A stretch of 64,000 nucleotides of DNA from an uncultured Clostridia bacterium. GTDB lineage: Bacteria > Bacillota > Clostridia > Oscillospirales > Ruminococcaceae. Position 1 is the stretch's first letter. Every line of letters starts with the position of its first letter. Below are positions 32,963 to 42,228 of the stretch, piece by piece. Position numbers and translations under genes: made by a program. The stretch covers positions 1-64,000 of the forward strand of contig CANPYZ010000006.1 of NCBI GenBank assembly GCA_947589035.1, written 5' to 3'. Under the pieces are notes generated by a model. It searched no databases. It had not been told where the DNA came from and saw only the letters and a program-made list of their open reading frames with translations.

Positions 32963-33778
32963 ATGAAACGCAGCAAAAAAATACTTGTCGGAACACTGGC
33001 AATCTGTACCGTGGCTGCACTCGGTATCGGCGGAACGCTGGCGTTTCTGACGGATTCCGAACAGGTCACGAACCATTTCAGCATGGGAGACTTAGATATT
33101 ACCATTGACGAATCGCAATGGGACGATGACGGCACGCCCGACGATGACGGCGGAACGCCTGGAGACCCTGGAGACGATACTCCAGGCACGCCAGGCGACG
33201 GTGAAAACCTTACCCCAGGGGATACAAGAGACAAAGACCCGACTGTTTCCGCTATTGAGGGCGACAGCTATATGCGAGTTGTCATGATGGTGGAAGATGC
33301 GGACGGAAATGTTATCACGGACGAAAACCGCCTGAACCTGATTTTACAGACAATCCGCTATGCTGAAGATGATGCCCTGAAAGAAGGTACGGGCTATTCC
33401 CTTGACGAACTTTCTAAATACAAGACCGTCAATGAAACGCTGTACACACTGGACACGAAAAAATCTACTGCTGGAATTTATTACTACAATTACAACGGCA
33501 TTTTCAAGCAGGGCAGTGAAGCGGAATTGTTCAGCGATGCGGTAATTCCTACTGACTGGAATCACGCAGAAGTGACAACATTAGGCAAATATCAGATTGT
33601 TTTGCAGGCACAGGCAATTCAGTCCGCAGGATTTTCAAGTTCAGCCGCTGCATTTGCCGCAATGGACGAGGAAATTTCCGCTATGCCGGAATCCACTGTT
33701 GACCAGAATTACAAGACCGTTGACGAAGATTCGGATTCCATATTCACCATTGCCGGAAGAACAGTTTCTCCGGAATAA
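32963..33778 (+). CDS. SipW-type signal peptide protein 4, acidic insert
   Basis: A 271-residue exported protein. The signal MKRSKKILVGTLAICTVAAL is followed by GGTLAFLTDSEQVTNHFSMG, a close match to the SipW cargo pattern. A low-complexity Asp/Gly/Pro/Thr tract (about residues 55-90) comes before the main beta-rich domain. ACAGGAGG precedes ATG, 22 bases after the previous stop. It is probably another fibre or matrix subunit. Confidence 0.8.
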   Translation: MKRSKKILVGTLAICTVAALGIGGTLAFLTDSEQVTNHFSMGDLDITIDESQWDDDGTPDDDGGTPGDPGDDTPGTPGDGENLTPGDTRDKDPTVSAIEGDSYMRVVMMVEDADGNVITDENRLNLILQTIRYAEDDALKEGTGYSLDELSKYKTVNETLYTLDTKKSTAGIYYYNYNGIFKQGSEAELFSDAVIPTDWNHAEVTTLGKYQIVLQAQAIQSAGFSSSAAAFAAMDEEISAMPESTVDQNYKTVDEDSDSIFTIAGRTVSPE

Positions 33779-33810
33779 ATGATAAAATATTTGTATGAGG
33801 AGGTGTGCTG

Positions 33811-35343
33811 ATGAAAAAATCTGCTGTGTATTCTTTTCTGTGTGCGGTTTCCGCCTGTACGTTTCTGTTCTCCACGGGAATGACATACGCTTCGTGGAAA
33901 GTGCAGGACGACACCATTAACAAAATTACAATGGGCAGTGTCCGTGGACAGATTATGGAAGAATTTGCACAAGATACTGTTGTTTATCCCGATGCGGACG
34001 TGACGAAAATTGTTCAGGTGAAAAATACCGGAACGATTGATGCCATTCCGAGGGTGAAAATTGAAAAAGTCTGGGGCGACAGCAGAGATGAAAACGGCAA
34101 TCTCCTTGTCAACCCTACACTGAGTACGGAAAATATTGAAATTACTTACAACACGAAAGACTGGACGTATAATCCGAAAGACGGCTATTTTTACTACAAC
34201 GGCATACTCTCACCGGAAGAAGTGACCAATTCCCTGTTTGACAGTTTCCGGATTAACGGCGAAAAATCCGGCAAGGAATACCGGAATAAATTTGCAGATA
34301 TTATTGTTACAATGGAAATCATTCAGGCGACAAACGATTCGCTTTCTTACTGGGATATGTCCTATGATGACCTCGGAATTTCCTATAAGCAGGAAGAACA
34401 GCCAGAAATTACCACTTCTGTCACGTTCCAGAATCCTGAAAATGGGTTTACATTCGATGTCAACGGCGGTGATTTGTTTGCCAATTTCAAAAATTTAATT
34501 CCAGGTGAATCAAGAAGTCAGATTTTAGAAATTACTAATATTTGGGATTATGATGTGGAAATTTATTTCTGGGCGGATTACGTCGACCAAGAAAACGCTG
34601 ACCCAAAAACAATGGAACTTGTCAATCAGCTTCTGCGCCAATATGCAAATATTATTATTACAGATGAAAACGGTGTTGTCATTTATGACGGACCGATATG
34701 GGGCAATGTCGACAAGGATATTTACGGCACAGGTTCAATGAAATTTCCCTATTCTTTGGGAAAATTCAGCAGTGGCGAAACGAAAAATGTCAACATCAGC
34801 CTGTATCTTTCACCAGAAATGGACAATGAATATCTTGATTTGCTGGGCTTAATTAAATGGGTGTTCAGTGCTGAAGGCGAACCTGCACCAACAGAAACCA
34901 CAACAGAAAACATGCAGACTTCTCCGACAGAAACAACTTCTGAACCAATTCAAACAAGTACAGAAAATAGCAATGTTGGCGGTGGAGAAGAAACCCATAC
35001 TTCAACAACTGCCATGATATCCAGTGGAGAAACAATGCAGACAGCAATAACAACCATTGTTTCCGTTGATGGTACAACACAGACAAATTCCTCAACAAAA
35101 ACAATCCAGACAAATACAGAAACATTAGGTTCATCTTTTTCAACGGAAAAAAAGAAAACTTCAGCAACCAGCAAATCTGTTTCCACAAATACAACAGTGC
35201 GTAAATCGTCCAGAACGATGACAAACACAGAATATGCTTCTCCGAAAACAGGCGATAATTTTAACTTAAAATTCTATTTCTCATTAATGGTTGGCTCGTT
35301 AATCCTGTTACCAATTACATTCAAAAAATCCAAAGAAAAATAA
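33811..35343 (+). CDS. SipW-type protein 5 with SPKTG cell-wall anchor
   Basis: A 510-residue protein. ATG 33811 follows GAGGAGGT by 6 bases. After a signal helix (to about 27) the motif TYASWKVQDDTINKITMG matches a divergent SipW cargo site. A beta-rich region (about 30-345) gives way to a Thr/Ser-rich stalk (about 350-475), then SPKTGDN, a hydrophobic helix and KKSKEK, the layout of a sortase substrate with a variant LPXTG signal. This would fix the fibre to peptidoglycan, making the protein the likely basal subunit. No sortase gene lies in the window. A hairpin terminator follows the gene. Confidence 0.82.
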   Translation: MKKSAVYSFLCAVSACTFLFSTGMTYASWKVQDDTINKITMGSVRGQIMEEFAQDTVVYPDADVTKIVQVKNTGTIDAIPRVKIEKVWGDSRDENGNLLVNPTLSTENIEITYNTKDWTYNPKDGYFYYNGILSPEEVTNSLFDSFRINGEKSGKEYRNKFADIIVTMEIIQATNDSLSYWDMSYDDLGISYKQEEQPEITTSVTFQNPENGFTFDVNGGDLFANFKNLIPGESRSQILEITNIWDYDVEIYFWADYVDQENADPKTMELVNQLLRQYANIIITDENGVVIYDGPIWGNVDKDIYGTGSMKFPYSLGKFSSGETKNVNISLYLSPEMDNEYLDLLGLIKWVFSAEGEPAPTETTTENMQTSPTETTSEPIQTSTENSNVGGGEETHTSTTAMISSGETMQTAITTIVSVDGTTQTNSSTKTIQTNTETLGSSFSTEKKKTSATSKSVSTNTTVRKSSRTMTNTEYASPKTGDNFNLKFYFSLMVGSLILLPITFKKSKEK

Positions 35344-35406
35344 TTAAAAAACTCTCCCATGGATATAATTAAACGGAACATTGCCAAGTTTGAGAAAATA
35401 TGTGAA

Positions 35407-35448
35407 AACCTCTCCATGCAGTTGAATTGAATTTCCTGTGGAGAGGTT
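35407..35448 (+). terminator. Probable terminator of the surface-fibre operon
   Basis: A perfect 10-bp stem AACCTCTCCA / TGGAGAGGTT with a 22-base loop, followed by a T-rich stretch. The loop is long and the T-run imperfect, so efficiency is uncertain. Confidence 0.6.
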
Positions 35449-35508
35449 TATTCTCTTTGCCATTTTCATATCAATTTGAAATTTATTACAAATTTTTTTG
35501 AAAATTTA

Positions 35509-35537
35509 TTGACAATGCCATAAAAATCTGATATAAT
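35509..35537 (+). promoter_or_regulatory. Promoter of the gene at 35602
   Basis: TTGACA (35509-35514), 17 bases, TATAAT (35532-35537): a perfect consensus. Confidence 0.85.
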
Positions 35538-35601
35538 ATTGTTGTAAAAAATCTGAATTTTTTGCTTTAATCACTTCAAAAAAAATATTCTGGAGGTTAT
35601 G

Positions 35602-36192
35602 ATGAAAGTTTTAACAGAATTTCAAACGCCCTGCGGGATTCTCAGATGTTTTGATTCAAATAAAAATAGTATTCCGTTTGAAGTCAAGCCAATAGACAAA
35701 ATTCATAAAACTGCTGTATATGATGAAATACAGTCCGACTGGGTAGAAGTCGCTAATATATGTCAAACTATTTGCGTTCCTGCAAATTCGCTTAACGTTG
35801 GTGAAACTTACACTTGCTGTCTTTGTGGAAATAATCAATATTGTTTTGGGGCAAGTGATGAAAATGCAATTGCAAATGTCGTTACAAGTAATGGCTTTTC
35901 GCTTAGCCTTGGCGCATATGATCCGAATGATAATGGAAAAGACAGACAATATATTCCCATTTATGATGGTAACGTAAAAATTGGATGGCAACCACCGGAA
36001 TATTATGATATATCTGAATTTCGTGGTTACTTGTTATCTGTTTTGCCGGATTGGTCGGGCTTTTCATTCAACATGCTTGATTACTCCCTGCCGGAAATTA
36101 TTTTCAGAATTGCCTGGATAAAGCACAACGAAAATCTTATCACTGAAATATCCGATTACGAAAATGCAGTAACATGTATAACAATATTTTAA
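35602..36192 (+). CDS. Uncharacterised protein
   Basis: A 196-residue soluble protein I do not recognise. ATG 35602 is preferred to the adjacent ATG 35599 because GGAGG ends 5 bases before it. Visible features are a CCLCG Cys cluster (about residue 70), several Trp residues and an acidic character. It lies immediately downstream of the fibre operon with its own consensus promoter and may be an orphan immunity-type or accessory protein. Confidence 0.6.
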   Translation: MKVLTEFQTPCGILRCFDSNKNSIPFEVKPIDKIHKTAVYDEIQSDWVEVANICQTICVPANSLNVGETYTCCLCGNNQYCFGASDENAIANVVTSNGFSLSLGAYDPNDNGKDRQYIPIYDGNVKIGWQPPEYYDISEFRGYLLSVLPDWSGFSFNMLDYSLPEIIFRIAWIKHNENLITEISDYENAVTCITIF

Positions 36193-36294
36193 TTTGTATC
36201 AAAATAAATTATTTATGCACGTCAGCAAAGGGTGAAAGTGATAAAATCAAGGTTTATGCTCAGGAACATGATATGACATTCAAAGGGAATAATT

Positions 36295-36525
36295 ATGGGT
36301 AAATGCAGACAGGTTATATGTCCATATTGCAAACATCAGTACATGACACATATCGAAAGCGATGATTACGATATAAAAATAAATCATAATGGAAAATTAT
36401 TGCAGGGTTGGGTTGATAAATGCCCCATGTGTAGTTGTTTCTTGTATGCTTTTGACAATGTTCTTTTAGGTGCATCTGAAAAAGAATATCCGGAAAATGA
36501 AATTATATCCTTTACACTAAGATAA
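36295..36525 (+). CDS. Small zinc-ribbon protein
   Basis: A 76-residue protein with two Cys pairs, CPYC near residue 9 and CPMC near residue 48, the spacing of a zinc ribbon. AAAGGGA precedes ATG. No family is recognised. Neighbours are unknown or broken genes, so the region looks like accessory DNA. Confidence 0.55.
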   Translation: MGKCRQVICPYCKHQYMTHIESDDYDIKINHNGKLLQGWVDKCPMCSCFLYAFDNVLLGASEKEYPENEIISFTLR

Positions 36526-36621
36526 CATTGCTTCAGATTTCCATTTTCTGATGCTTGCGGTTTTATTCCTGTATGATTTTATTTTAATGTTTTAATATAA
36601 TCGATTTTATAGGGAAGTGAT

Positions 36622-37052
36622 ATGATGACAGATGCATGGATAATTGAATTAGGTGAATCTGCTTATGAAGGATTAAATTCATATTTGATATGGTACAAGA
36701 ATTGTATACTCATAATCATAAAATAGTCTGTTTTGGTCGTAAACAGTCTGCTATGGATACAATCATCAAATTGGGTTTTTGCTATAAAAATACTGAACTA
36801 TATGACTTAGAAAGGCTCAACTATTGGGTAGTGACTGGCAGCCGTTCACAAATTCAGAAAGCCTTTATTCCCACAGAGATTGATTGTGAGTTTCTGATTG
36901 ATTTTTGGAACTTGTTTGATGATATTTGTAATTCATGTCATTCTGAATTTGAGTCTATCATCACAAAATATTCCAGAAGATGCTATAATAAATTATTTTA
37001 TGGTTTACATCTTCCTGTAATCATTTATTATCAAATATTTATACGAAAATAA
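36622..37052 (+). pseudogene. Frameshifted small gene, unknown function
   Basis: An ATG at 36622 behind AGGGAAGTG opens a frame coding MMTDAWIIELGESAYEGLN and stopping near 36724. A second frame, open from 36669 to 37052, codes a 120-residue segment (GRKQSAMDTIIKLGF, RLNYWVVTGSRSQIQKAF) without its own ribosome binding site. Joining the two with one frameshift between 36669 and 36723 gives a plausible single protein of about 142 residues. It could be true decay or a sequencing error. A terminator follows at 37142. Confidence 0.5.
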
Positions 37053-37141
37053 ATTAAATTTATTCGAACGTTGCTGAAACAAGAAATTGATTTTCTGAAT
37101 AATCATTCAGAATATTTAGACTGATTTTAGCAATTCTGCTG

Positions 37142-37182
37142 AAAGCTGTGTGAGTGTTTCCGCTCCACAGCTTTTTATTTTC
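37142..37182 (+). terminator. Terminator downstream of the broken gene
   Basis: Perfect 9-bp stem AAAGCTGTG / CACAGCTTT followed by a T-rich tract. The rest of 37053-37344 shows nothing else I can support. Confidence 0.75.
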
Positions 37183-37344
37183 TTTCTGCTGTAAGCGATT
37201 TCGTATGCAGTACGAACAGACAAATTGCACTATTACTTTCATTTGGACATATAACTTACATTATGAAAGTGATAGAAAAAATAAAAGCAATACACCTTAG
37301 TTACAACATTTGTTGAAATAGAAAAAAGTTTTCATCAAATGTCA

Positions 37345-37373
37345 TTGACTTTGTTTCAATTTTGTGCTATACT
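37345..37373 (+). promoter_or_regulatory. Promoter of hflX-tatD
   Basis: TTGACT (37345-37350), 17 bases ending TGC, TATACT (37368-37373). Confidence 0.8.
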
Positions 37374-37409
37374 AAAAATAGAGTTTAGCCACAGAAAGCG
37401 GGAAGAACA

Positions 37410-38681
37410 TTGATACACGAACTACAACAGGAAAAACAGCAAGACAGAGTGATGTTAATTGGCATTAACACCAGAGAATATGATGCTGAATTTTCTATGC
37501 TGGAACTGAACGAATTAGCGAAAACAGCCAATTGTCAGGTCGTTTCCACTTACATACAAAACCGCCACGCTCCAGAGGCAGCAACTTGCATTGGAACAGG
37601 AAAATTACAGGAAATTGCCCAGTTGGTGAAAACAGAAAAAATCAATTGCTTAATTTTCGATACAGAACTTAGCGGAATGCAAATGCGCAATATTTCGGAA
37701 ATTGCCGACTGTAAAGTCATTGACCGAACAATGTTAATTTTAGATATTTTCGCCTCACGGGCAAGAACGGCAGAAGGGAAAATTCAAGTTTCTTTGGCAC
37801 AATATCAGGACAGAATGACACGCCTAACCGGAATGGGAAAAGCCCTTTCCCGCTTAGGCGGCGGAATTGGCACAAGAGGACCCGGGGAAACTCGCTTAGA
37901 AACAGACAAACGCCACATTCGCAATAGAATTGCTTTCCTGAAAAAAGCACTTGCTGAAATCGAACAACATCGGAAATTTTTAACCAAATGCCGGCAGAAA
38001 AATGATTTCTTAACCGTTGCCATTGTCGGCTATACGAACGCCGGAAAATCAACGTTATTTAATGCTTTAACGAACGCAGGCGTTTTAGAAGAAAATCAAT
38101 TATTCGCTACATTGGACGTGACCGCAAGGAGATTATTACTGCCGGACGGCAGAACGGTCATTCTTTCAGATACCGTGGGTTTCATTCGGAGACTTCCTCA
38201 TCATTTAGTGGAAGCATTCCGTTCCACGCTGGAAGAAACGGCACAGGCGGATTTAATTTTGCACGTGTTGGACGCCTCCGAACCGGATTTACAAGAACGA
38301 ATGAATTTAACAGGGCAACTTCTGAATGACTTAGGCTGTGCGGAAATTCCACAAATTCACGTGTTAAACAAATCCGATTTAGTGGAAAATATCGAAAAGA
38401 AAAATCATTCGCAAACTGTTTGGATTAGTGCGAAACGTAATGCAGGCATTCCGGAATTATTAAATGCAATCATGCAGAATCTTCCCCAGACGGCTGAACG
38501 CTTAACATTATGCATTCCTTATCAGAACGGCGGTTTTGCGGAACGAATCCGGCAGGAAGGAAAAATTTTCACAGAAGAGTACACTTCAGAAGGCATTATT
38601 GTTAATGCCTTAATTGATCAAAAACTTCTTGCCGAGGCAAGGCAATTTATAATTAAATTAGAACAGGAGAATGATTCATGA
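37410..38681 (+). CDS. hflX: GTPase HflX
   Basis: A 423-residue ribosome-associated GTPase that splits stalled or heat-damaged 70S ribosomes. The N-terminal HflX domain (about 15-185) includes the Gly-rich GGGIGTRGPGET nucleotide-sensing loop. The G domain has G1 GYTNAGKST, G3 DTVGF and G4 NKSD, followed by a short C-terminal domain. The start is TTG 37410, with GGGAAG upstream; no in-frame ATG fits. The stop overlaps the tatD start by 4 bases. Confidence 0.95.
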   Translation: MIHELQQEKQQDRVMLIGINTREYDAEFSMLELNELAKTANCQVVSTYIQNRHAPEAATCIGTGKLQEIAQLVKTEKINCLIFDTELSGMQMRNISEIADCKVIDRTMLILDIFASRARTAEGKIQVSLAQYQDRMTRLTGMGKALSRLGGGIGTRGPGETRLETDKRHIRNRIAFLKKALAEIEQHRKFLTKCRQKNDFLTVAIVGYTNAGKSTLFNALTNAGVLEENQLFATLDVTARRLLLPDGRTVILSDTVGFIRRLPHHLVEAFRSTLEETAQADLILHVLDASEPDLQERMNLTGQLLNDLGCAEIPQIHVLNKSDLVENIEKKNHSQTVWISAKRNAGIPELLNAIMQNLPQTAERLTLCIPYQNGGFAERIRQEGKIFTEEYTSEGIIVNALIDQKLLAEARQFIIKLEQENDS

Positions 38682-39463
38682 TGGAAATAAACTATTATGA
38701 TATAGGCGTGAACTTATTCAGCAGGCAGTTTTCTAAGCCGGAAAAAATTTTAGAACAAGCCAATTCCGCCGGCGTAGCGTGCATTTTAACCGGTTCGAAC
38801 CGGAAAGAAAGTGAACGCCTTCACGATTTCGTACAAACGCATTCCGCATGGGCGACAGTGGGCATTCACCCGCATAATGCCGATTCGGCGAGTAGTGCAG
38901 ACTTTCAGGTAATGGAAGAATTATTATTCCGTAATCCGAAATTAGTTGCCGTTGGGGAATGCGGTTTAGATTTCGACAGAATGTTTTCCACAAGAGAAAA
39001 TCAAATTCGCTGTTTAGAAAAGCATATCGAACTGGCGGAACATACCGGAAAGCCGTTATTTCTACATGAACGGGAGGCGGCAAAAGAATTTGTGAACGTC
39101 TTCCGGCAACATCAAAACCTTTGTTCACGGGCGGTTGTGCATTGCTTTACGGGAGACCGGAACACGCTGGAAATTTATTTAGACATGGGCTTTTACATTG
39201 GGATTACTGGCTGGATTTGCGACGAACGGAGAGCGGAAAATTTACGGAAAGCCGTGGAAATTTTGCCCTTAGAACGAGTGATGTTAGAAACAGATTCGCC
39301 CTATTTAATTCCCCGCAACGTGAAAGGCATTGGAAGAATTAACGTTCCGGAAAATATTCAATATGTGGCTGCCACGCTGGCGGAATATATGCACGTTCCA
39401 GAAGAAGAACTCATTGCCCATGCGAAACAAAATACAGAACAATTTTTTCAAATTCATGCATAA
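38678..39463 (+). CDS. tatD: TatD family metal-dependent DNase
   Basis: A 261-residue TIM-barrel hydrolase. It begins YDIGVNLFSRQF, as E. coli TatD does, instead of the DxHxH form of the YcfH/YabD branch. Metal and catalytic residues appear in GIHPHNA, GECGLDFDR, FLHERE, VHCFTG and ETDSPYL. TatD acts as a 3'-5' exonuclease on damaged DNA. AGGAG precedes the double ATG; translation is coupled to hflX. Confidence 0.92.
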   Translation: MMEINYYDIGVNLFSRQFSKPEKILEQANSAGVACILTGSNRKESERLHDFVQTHSAWATVGIHPHNADSASSADFQVMEELLFRNPKLVAVGECGLDFDRMFSTRENQIRCLEKHIELAEHTGKPLFLHEREAAKEFVNVFRQHQNLCSRAVVHCFTGDRNTLEIYLDMGFYIGITGWICDERRAENLRKAVEILPLERVMLETDSPYLIPRNVKGIGRINVPENIQYVAATLAEYMHVPEEELIAHAKQNTEQFFQIHA

Positions 39464-39467
39464 GAAA

Positions 39468-39500
39468 AACCCTGTTCGTTAAGAGAACAGGGAATTTTTT
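39468..39500 (+). terminator. Terminator of hflX-tatD
   Basis: 8-bp stem CCCTGTTC / GAACAGGG followed by TTTTTTA. Confidence 0.9.
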
Positions 39501-39511
39501 ATTTTTATTTT

Positions 39512-40870
39512 TTAATTTTTAATGCTGTGCATCGGTGCGGGGATTCTTCCGCCACGAGAAATGAATTGGGCAGAAGATTTCTGGTTATAGGGCATGACAG
39601 GACCTGAACCGAGTAAACCGCCAAATTCTAACATTTCGCCGACTTGCTTTCCAATTGCCGGAATTAACCGGACGGCAGTGGTTTTATGATTGACCATGCC
39701 AATAGCGGCTTCATCGGCAATCATGGCGGAAATTGTTTCTTCCGGAATGTCTCCCGGAACAACAATCATGTCCAAACCAACGGAACATACTGCCGTCATT
39801 GCCTCTAATTTTTCTAAGGAAAGCGTGCCATTCACGGCGGCATCAATCATTCCGGCATCTTCCGAAACGGGAATGAATGCTCCAGATAAGCCCCCCACGC
39901 TGGAAGACGCCATAACACCGCCTTTTTTTACAGCGTCATTCAGTAATGCTAACGCTGCCGTTGTGCCATGTGTGCCACAGCATTCTAAACCCATTCCTTC
40001 CAGAATGTGTGCGACACTGTCACCCACTGCCGGAGTGGGCGCAAGGGATAAATCCACGATTCCGAACGGAACATTCAGCATTTTGGAAGCCCTCGTTCCG
40101 ACAAGCTGACCCATGCGAGTAATTTTAAAAGCGGTTTTCTTAATCACGTCCGCAAGCTTGTCAATGCTTGCGTCAGGGTATTTTTCAATTGCCGCACGAA
40201 CGACCCCGGGACCGGAAACGCCGACGTGAATTTCACAATCCGGTTCGCCGATTCCGTGAAATGCGCCTGCCATGAACGGATTATCTTCAACGGCATTGCA
40301 GAAAACAACTAATTTCGCTGCACCAATGCATTGCTGGTCGGCGGTTTGTTCAGCGGATTGCCGAACGATTTTCCCCATTAACGCCACAGCGTCCATATTG
40401 ATTCCACTTCTTGTTGAACCAATATTCACGGAAGAACAAACATTTGTTGTTTTCGCTAACGCCTCCGGAATGGATTCAATCAACGCTAAATCCCCTGCGC
40501 TGAATCCTTTATGCACGAGTGCGGAATATCCGCCGAGAAAATTCACTCCGCAAGTATCGGCGGCTTTCTGCAACGTCTCCGCAAATTTTACAGGAGAATC
40601 ATTCGGGCATACGGCTGCTAATAACGAAATTGGCGTAACAGAAATTCTCTTGTTCACAATCGGAATGCCGTATTCTTTTTCGATTTGTTCGCCGACTTCT
40701 ACTAAATGTTCTGCTTTAGCGGTGATTTTGTCGTAAACTTTCCGGCAAGCCTGTTGAATATCCGTGTCAATGCAATCTAACAGCGAAATGCCCATGGTAA
40801 TTGTCCGTATGTCTAAGCATTGCTCTTGAATCATACGAATTGTTTCTAAAATATTAAACGTATTTAGCAT
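39512..40870 (-). CDS. PFL-family protein (UPF0210/DUF711)
   Basis: A 452-residue cytoplasmic protein of the UPF0210 family, distantly related in fold to glycyl-radical enzymes. It is recognised by its start ([24 protein letters not shown]) and by [13 protein letters not shown]. The C-terminus lacks a convincing glycyl-radical loop, so radical chemistry is doubtful. The function is unknown, but the gene is almost always paired with a small ACT-domain gene, as here (14 bases upstream), which suggests amino-acid-responsive control. Confidence 0.9.
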   Translation of the reverse strand: MLNTFNILETIRMIQEQCLDIRTITMGISLLDCIDTDIQQACRKVYDKITAKAEHLVEVGEQIEKEYGIPIVNKRISVTPISLLAAVCPNDSPVKFAETLQKAADTCGVNFLGGYSALVHKGFSAGDLALIESIPEALAKTTNVCSSVNIGSTRSGINMDAVALMGKIVRQSAEQTADQQCIGAAKLVVFCNAVEDNPFMAGAFHGIGEPDCEIHVGVSGPGVVRAAIEKYPDASIDKLADVIKKTAFKITRMGQLVGTRASKMLNVPFGIVDLSLAPTPAVGDSVAHILEGMGLECCGTHGTTAALALLNDAVKKGGVMASSSVGGLSGAFIPVSEDAGMIDAAVNGTLSLEKLEAMTAVCSVGLDMIVVPGDIPEETISAMIADEAAIGMVNHKTTAVRLIPAIGKQVGEMLEFGGLLGSGPVMPYNQKSSAQFISRGGRIPAPMHSIKN

Positions 40871-40884
40871 AAATTTCCTCCGGA

Positions 40885-41154
40885 TTAGATTTCATGCATG
40901 GAATTAAACACATCTTCATGCATACAATGAATGTCTAAGTGTTCAGATTTTCCTAATGTTGTCATGTCGTCCGCCAAAGAAGAAAAATCAGAAGTCATTC
41001 CGGAAATGTCTATCATCATAATCATCGCAAACATATCTTGCATAACACTTTGTGTCACTTCAATGACGTTTGCGTGGTGTGCGGCACAAATTCCGCTGAC
41101 TTTATGAAGAATCCCGACAGTATCTTTTCCAATGACTGTAATGACTGCTCTCAT
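40885..41154 (-). CDS. ACT domain protein (UPF0237)
   Basis: An 89-residue single ACT domain ([19 protein letters not shown]), a small-molecule-binding fold related to GcvR regulators. AAGGAGGC precedes ATG. On the minus strand TATACT at 41195-41190 could be its -10, but the -35 is poor. It is the first gene of the pair with the UPF0210 protein and probably acts as its ligand-sensing partner. Confidence 0.9.
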   Translation of the reverse strand: MRAVITVIGKDTVGILHKVSGICAAHHANVIEVTQSVMQDMFAMIMMIDISGMTSDFSSLADDMTTLGKSEHLDIHCMHEDVFNSMHEI

Positions 41155-41279
41155 GTAAAAAAGCCTCCTTGAATTTCAAACTTAGTTATAGTATAACATA
41201 TTTCCCAGAAAAAAGAAAGTCTTTTTTTAAAAATTTTTGAAAAAATGATGAAATTCACAAAAAATTTTCAAATGTGATA

Positions 41280-41308
41280 TTGACTTTAGTGAAAATAAAT
41301 GTTACAAT
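41280..41308 (+). promoter_or_regulatory. Promoter of the CAP-dockerin gene
   Basis: TTGACT (41280-41285), 17 bases, TACAAT (41303-41308). Confidence 0.75.
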
Positions 41309-41371
41309 GAAACTATAGGGATTAGGGATAAATTGACAAATTTATAAATTTTCAGAAAGGATGTTGGTCTT

Positions 41372-42178
41372 ATGATTAGACACAGAATTAGCGCAATATT
41401 TTCTGCGTGTTGTTTAGCGGTGAGTGCGCTTGCCATGCCAATGAACACTTCTGCCATTATGTTGGACCCGAACAAGTCGATGACAGCAGAAGAACAGGAA
41501 ATTAAAGAGAAAATCGACATTGCCATTAACGCATTAAATAACGAAAGATTCAAAAACGGTCTGAACGAAATGTATACTTTTCCGTTACTAAATGAATTAA
41601 GTTGCATTCGTGCGGAAGAAACAGAACAAGTATTCGGTCATAGCCGTCCTGACGGTAGTTCTTGCTTTACTCTTCTCAAAGAAAATAATATTCCTTACGG
41701 CGGTACTTCTGAAAATATCGCTGCCGGAAATGCTTCTCCTGTAGGCACAGTGGAACAGTGGATGAACTCCCCAGGGCATAGAGCAAACGTGCTGAATGAA
41801 ACCAATACCCATATTGGCGTAGGGTATTTCTTTAAACAAGGTTCTACATATTCTTATTATTGGAGCATGTTTGCGATTAACTCCAAAGAATCACAAACCG
41901 AAATTCGGAAATTTGAAGGGCAGTACATTCCGGAACGTTCATTCGGTGACCCCGACGGTTCACATGAAATCAATGCCAGCGATGCACAGATTATTTTATA
42001 TTATGCGGCAAGCCTTGCAGCAGGTATGGCGAATGAACCGCCGACAGGCTTTAAAGAAGCCGGAGATGTGAACAAAGACGGAAATGTTGATGCCATAGAT
42101 GCATCAATTATTTTGGAATATTCCGCCGCAAGAGGCGCACAGGGCGACAGTGTGCAAATTACTGATTTTGTTTGGTAA
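41372..42178 (+). CDS. Secreted CAP-domain protein with C-terminal dockerin
   Basis: A 268-residue exported protein: signal peptide (1-28), CAP/SCP domain (about 45-170) and type I dockerin (about 190-268). The CAP signatures are the His and Glu in FGHSRPDG and TSENIAAG, with the closing PGHRANVLN. The dockerin loops are DPDGSHEINASDAQ and DVNKDGNVDAIDAS. CAP proteins act in envelope or host interaction with poorly defined chemistry; the dockerin implies display on a cohesin scaffold. GAAAGGAT precedes ATG. It has its own promoter. Confidence 0.9.
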   Translation: MIRHRISAIFSACCLAVSALAMPMNTSAIMLDPNKSMTAEEQEIKEKIDIAINALNNERFKNGLNEMYTFPLLNELSCIRAEETEQVFGHSRPDGSSCFTLLKENNIPYGGTSENIAAGNASPVGTVEQWMNSPGHRANVLNETNTHIGVGYFFKQGSTYSYYWSMFAINSKESQTEIRKFEGQYIPERSFGDPDGSHEINASDAQIILYYAASLAAGMANEPPTGFKEAGDVNKDGNVDAIDASIILEYSAARGAQGDSVQITDFVW

Positions 42179-42228
42179 TTTAATTTTTAACTTTTAATTT
42201 TAATTTAAAAAAATAGAAAGAAGATGTC

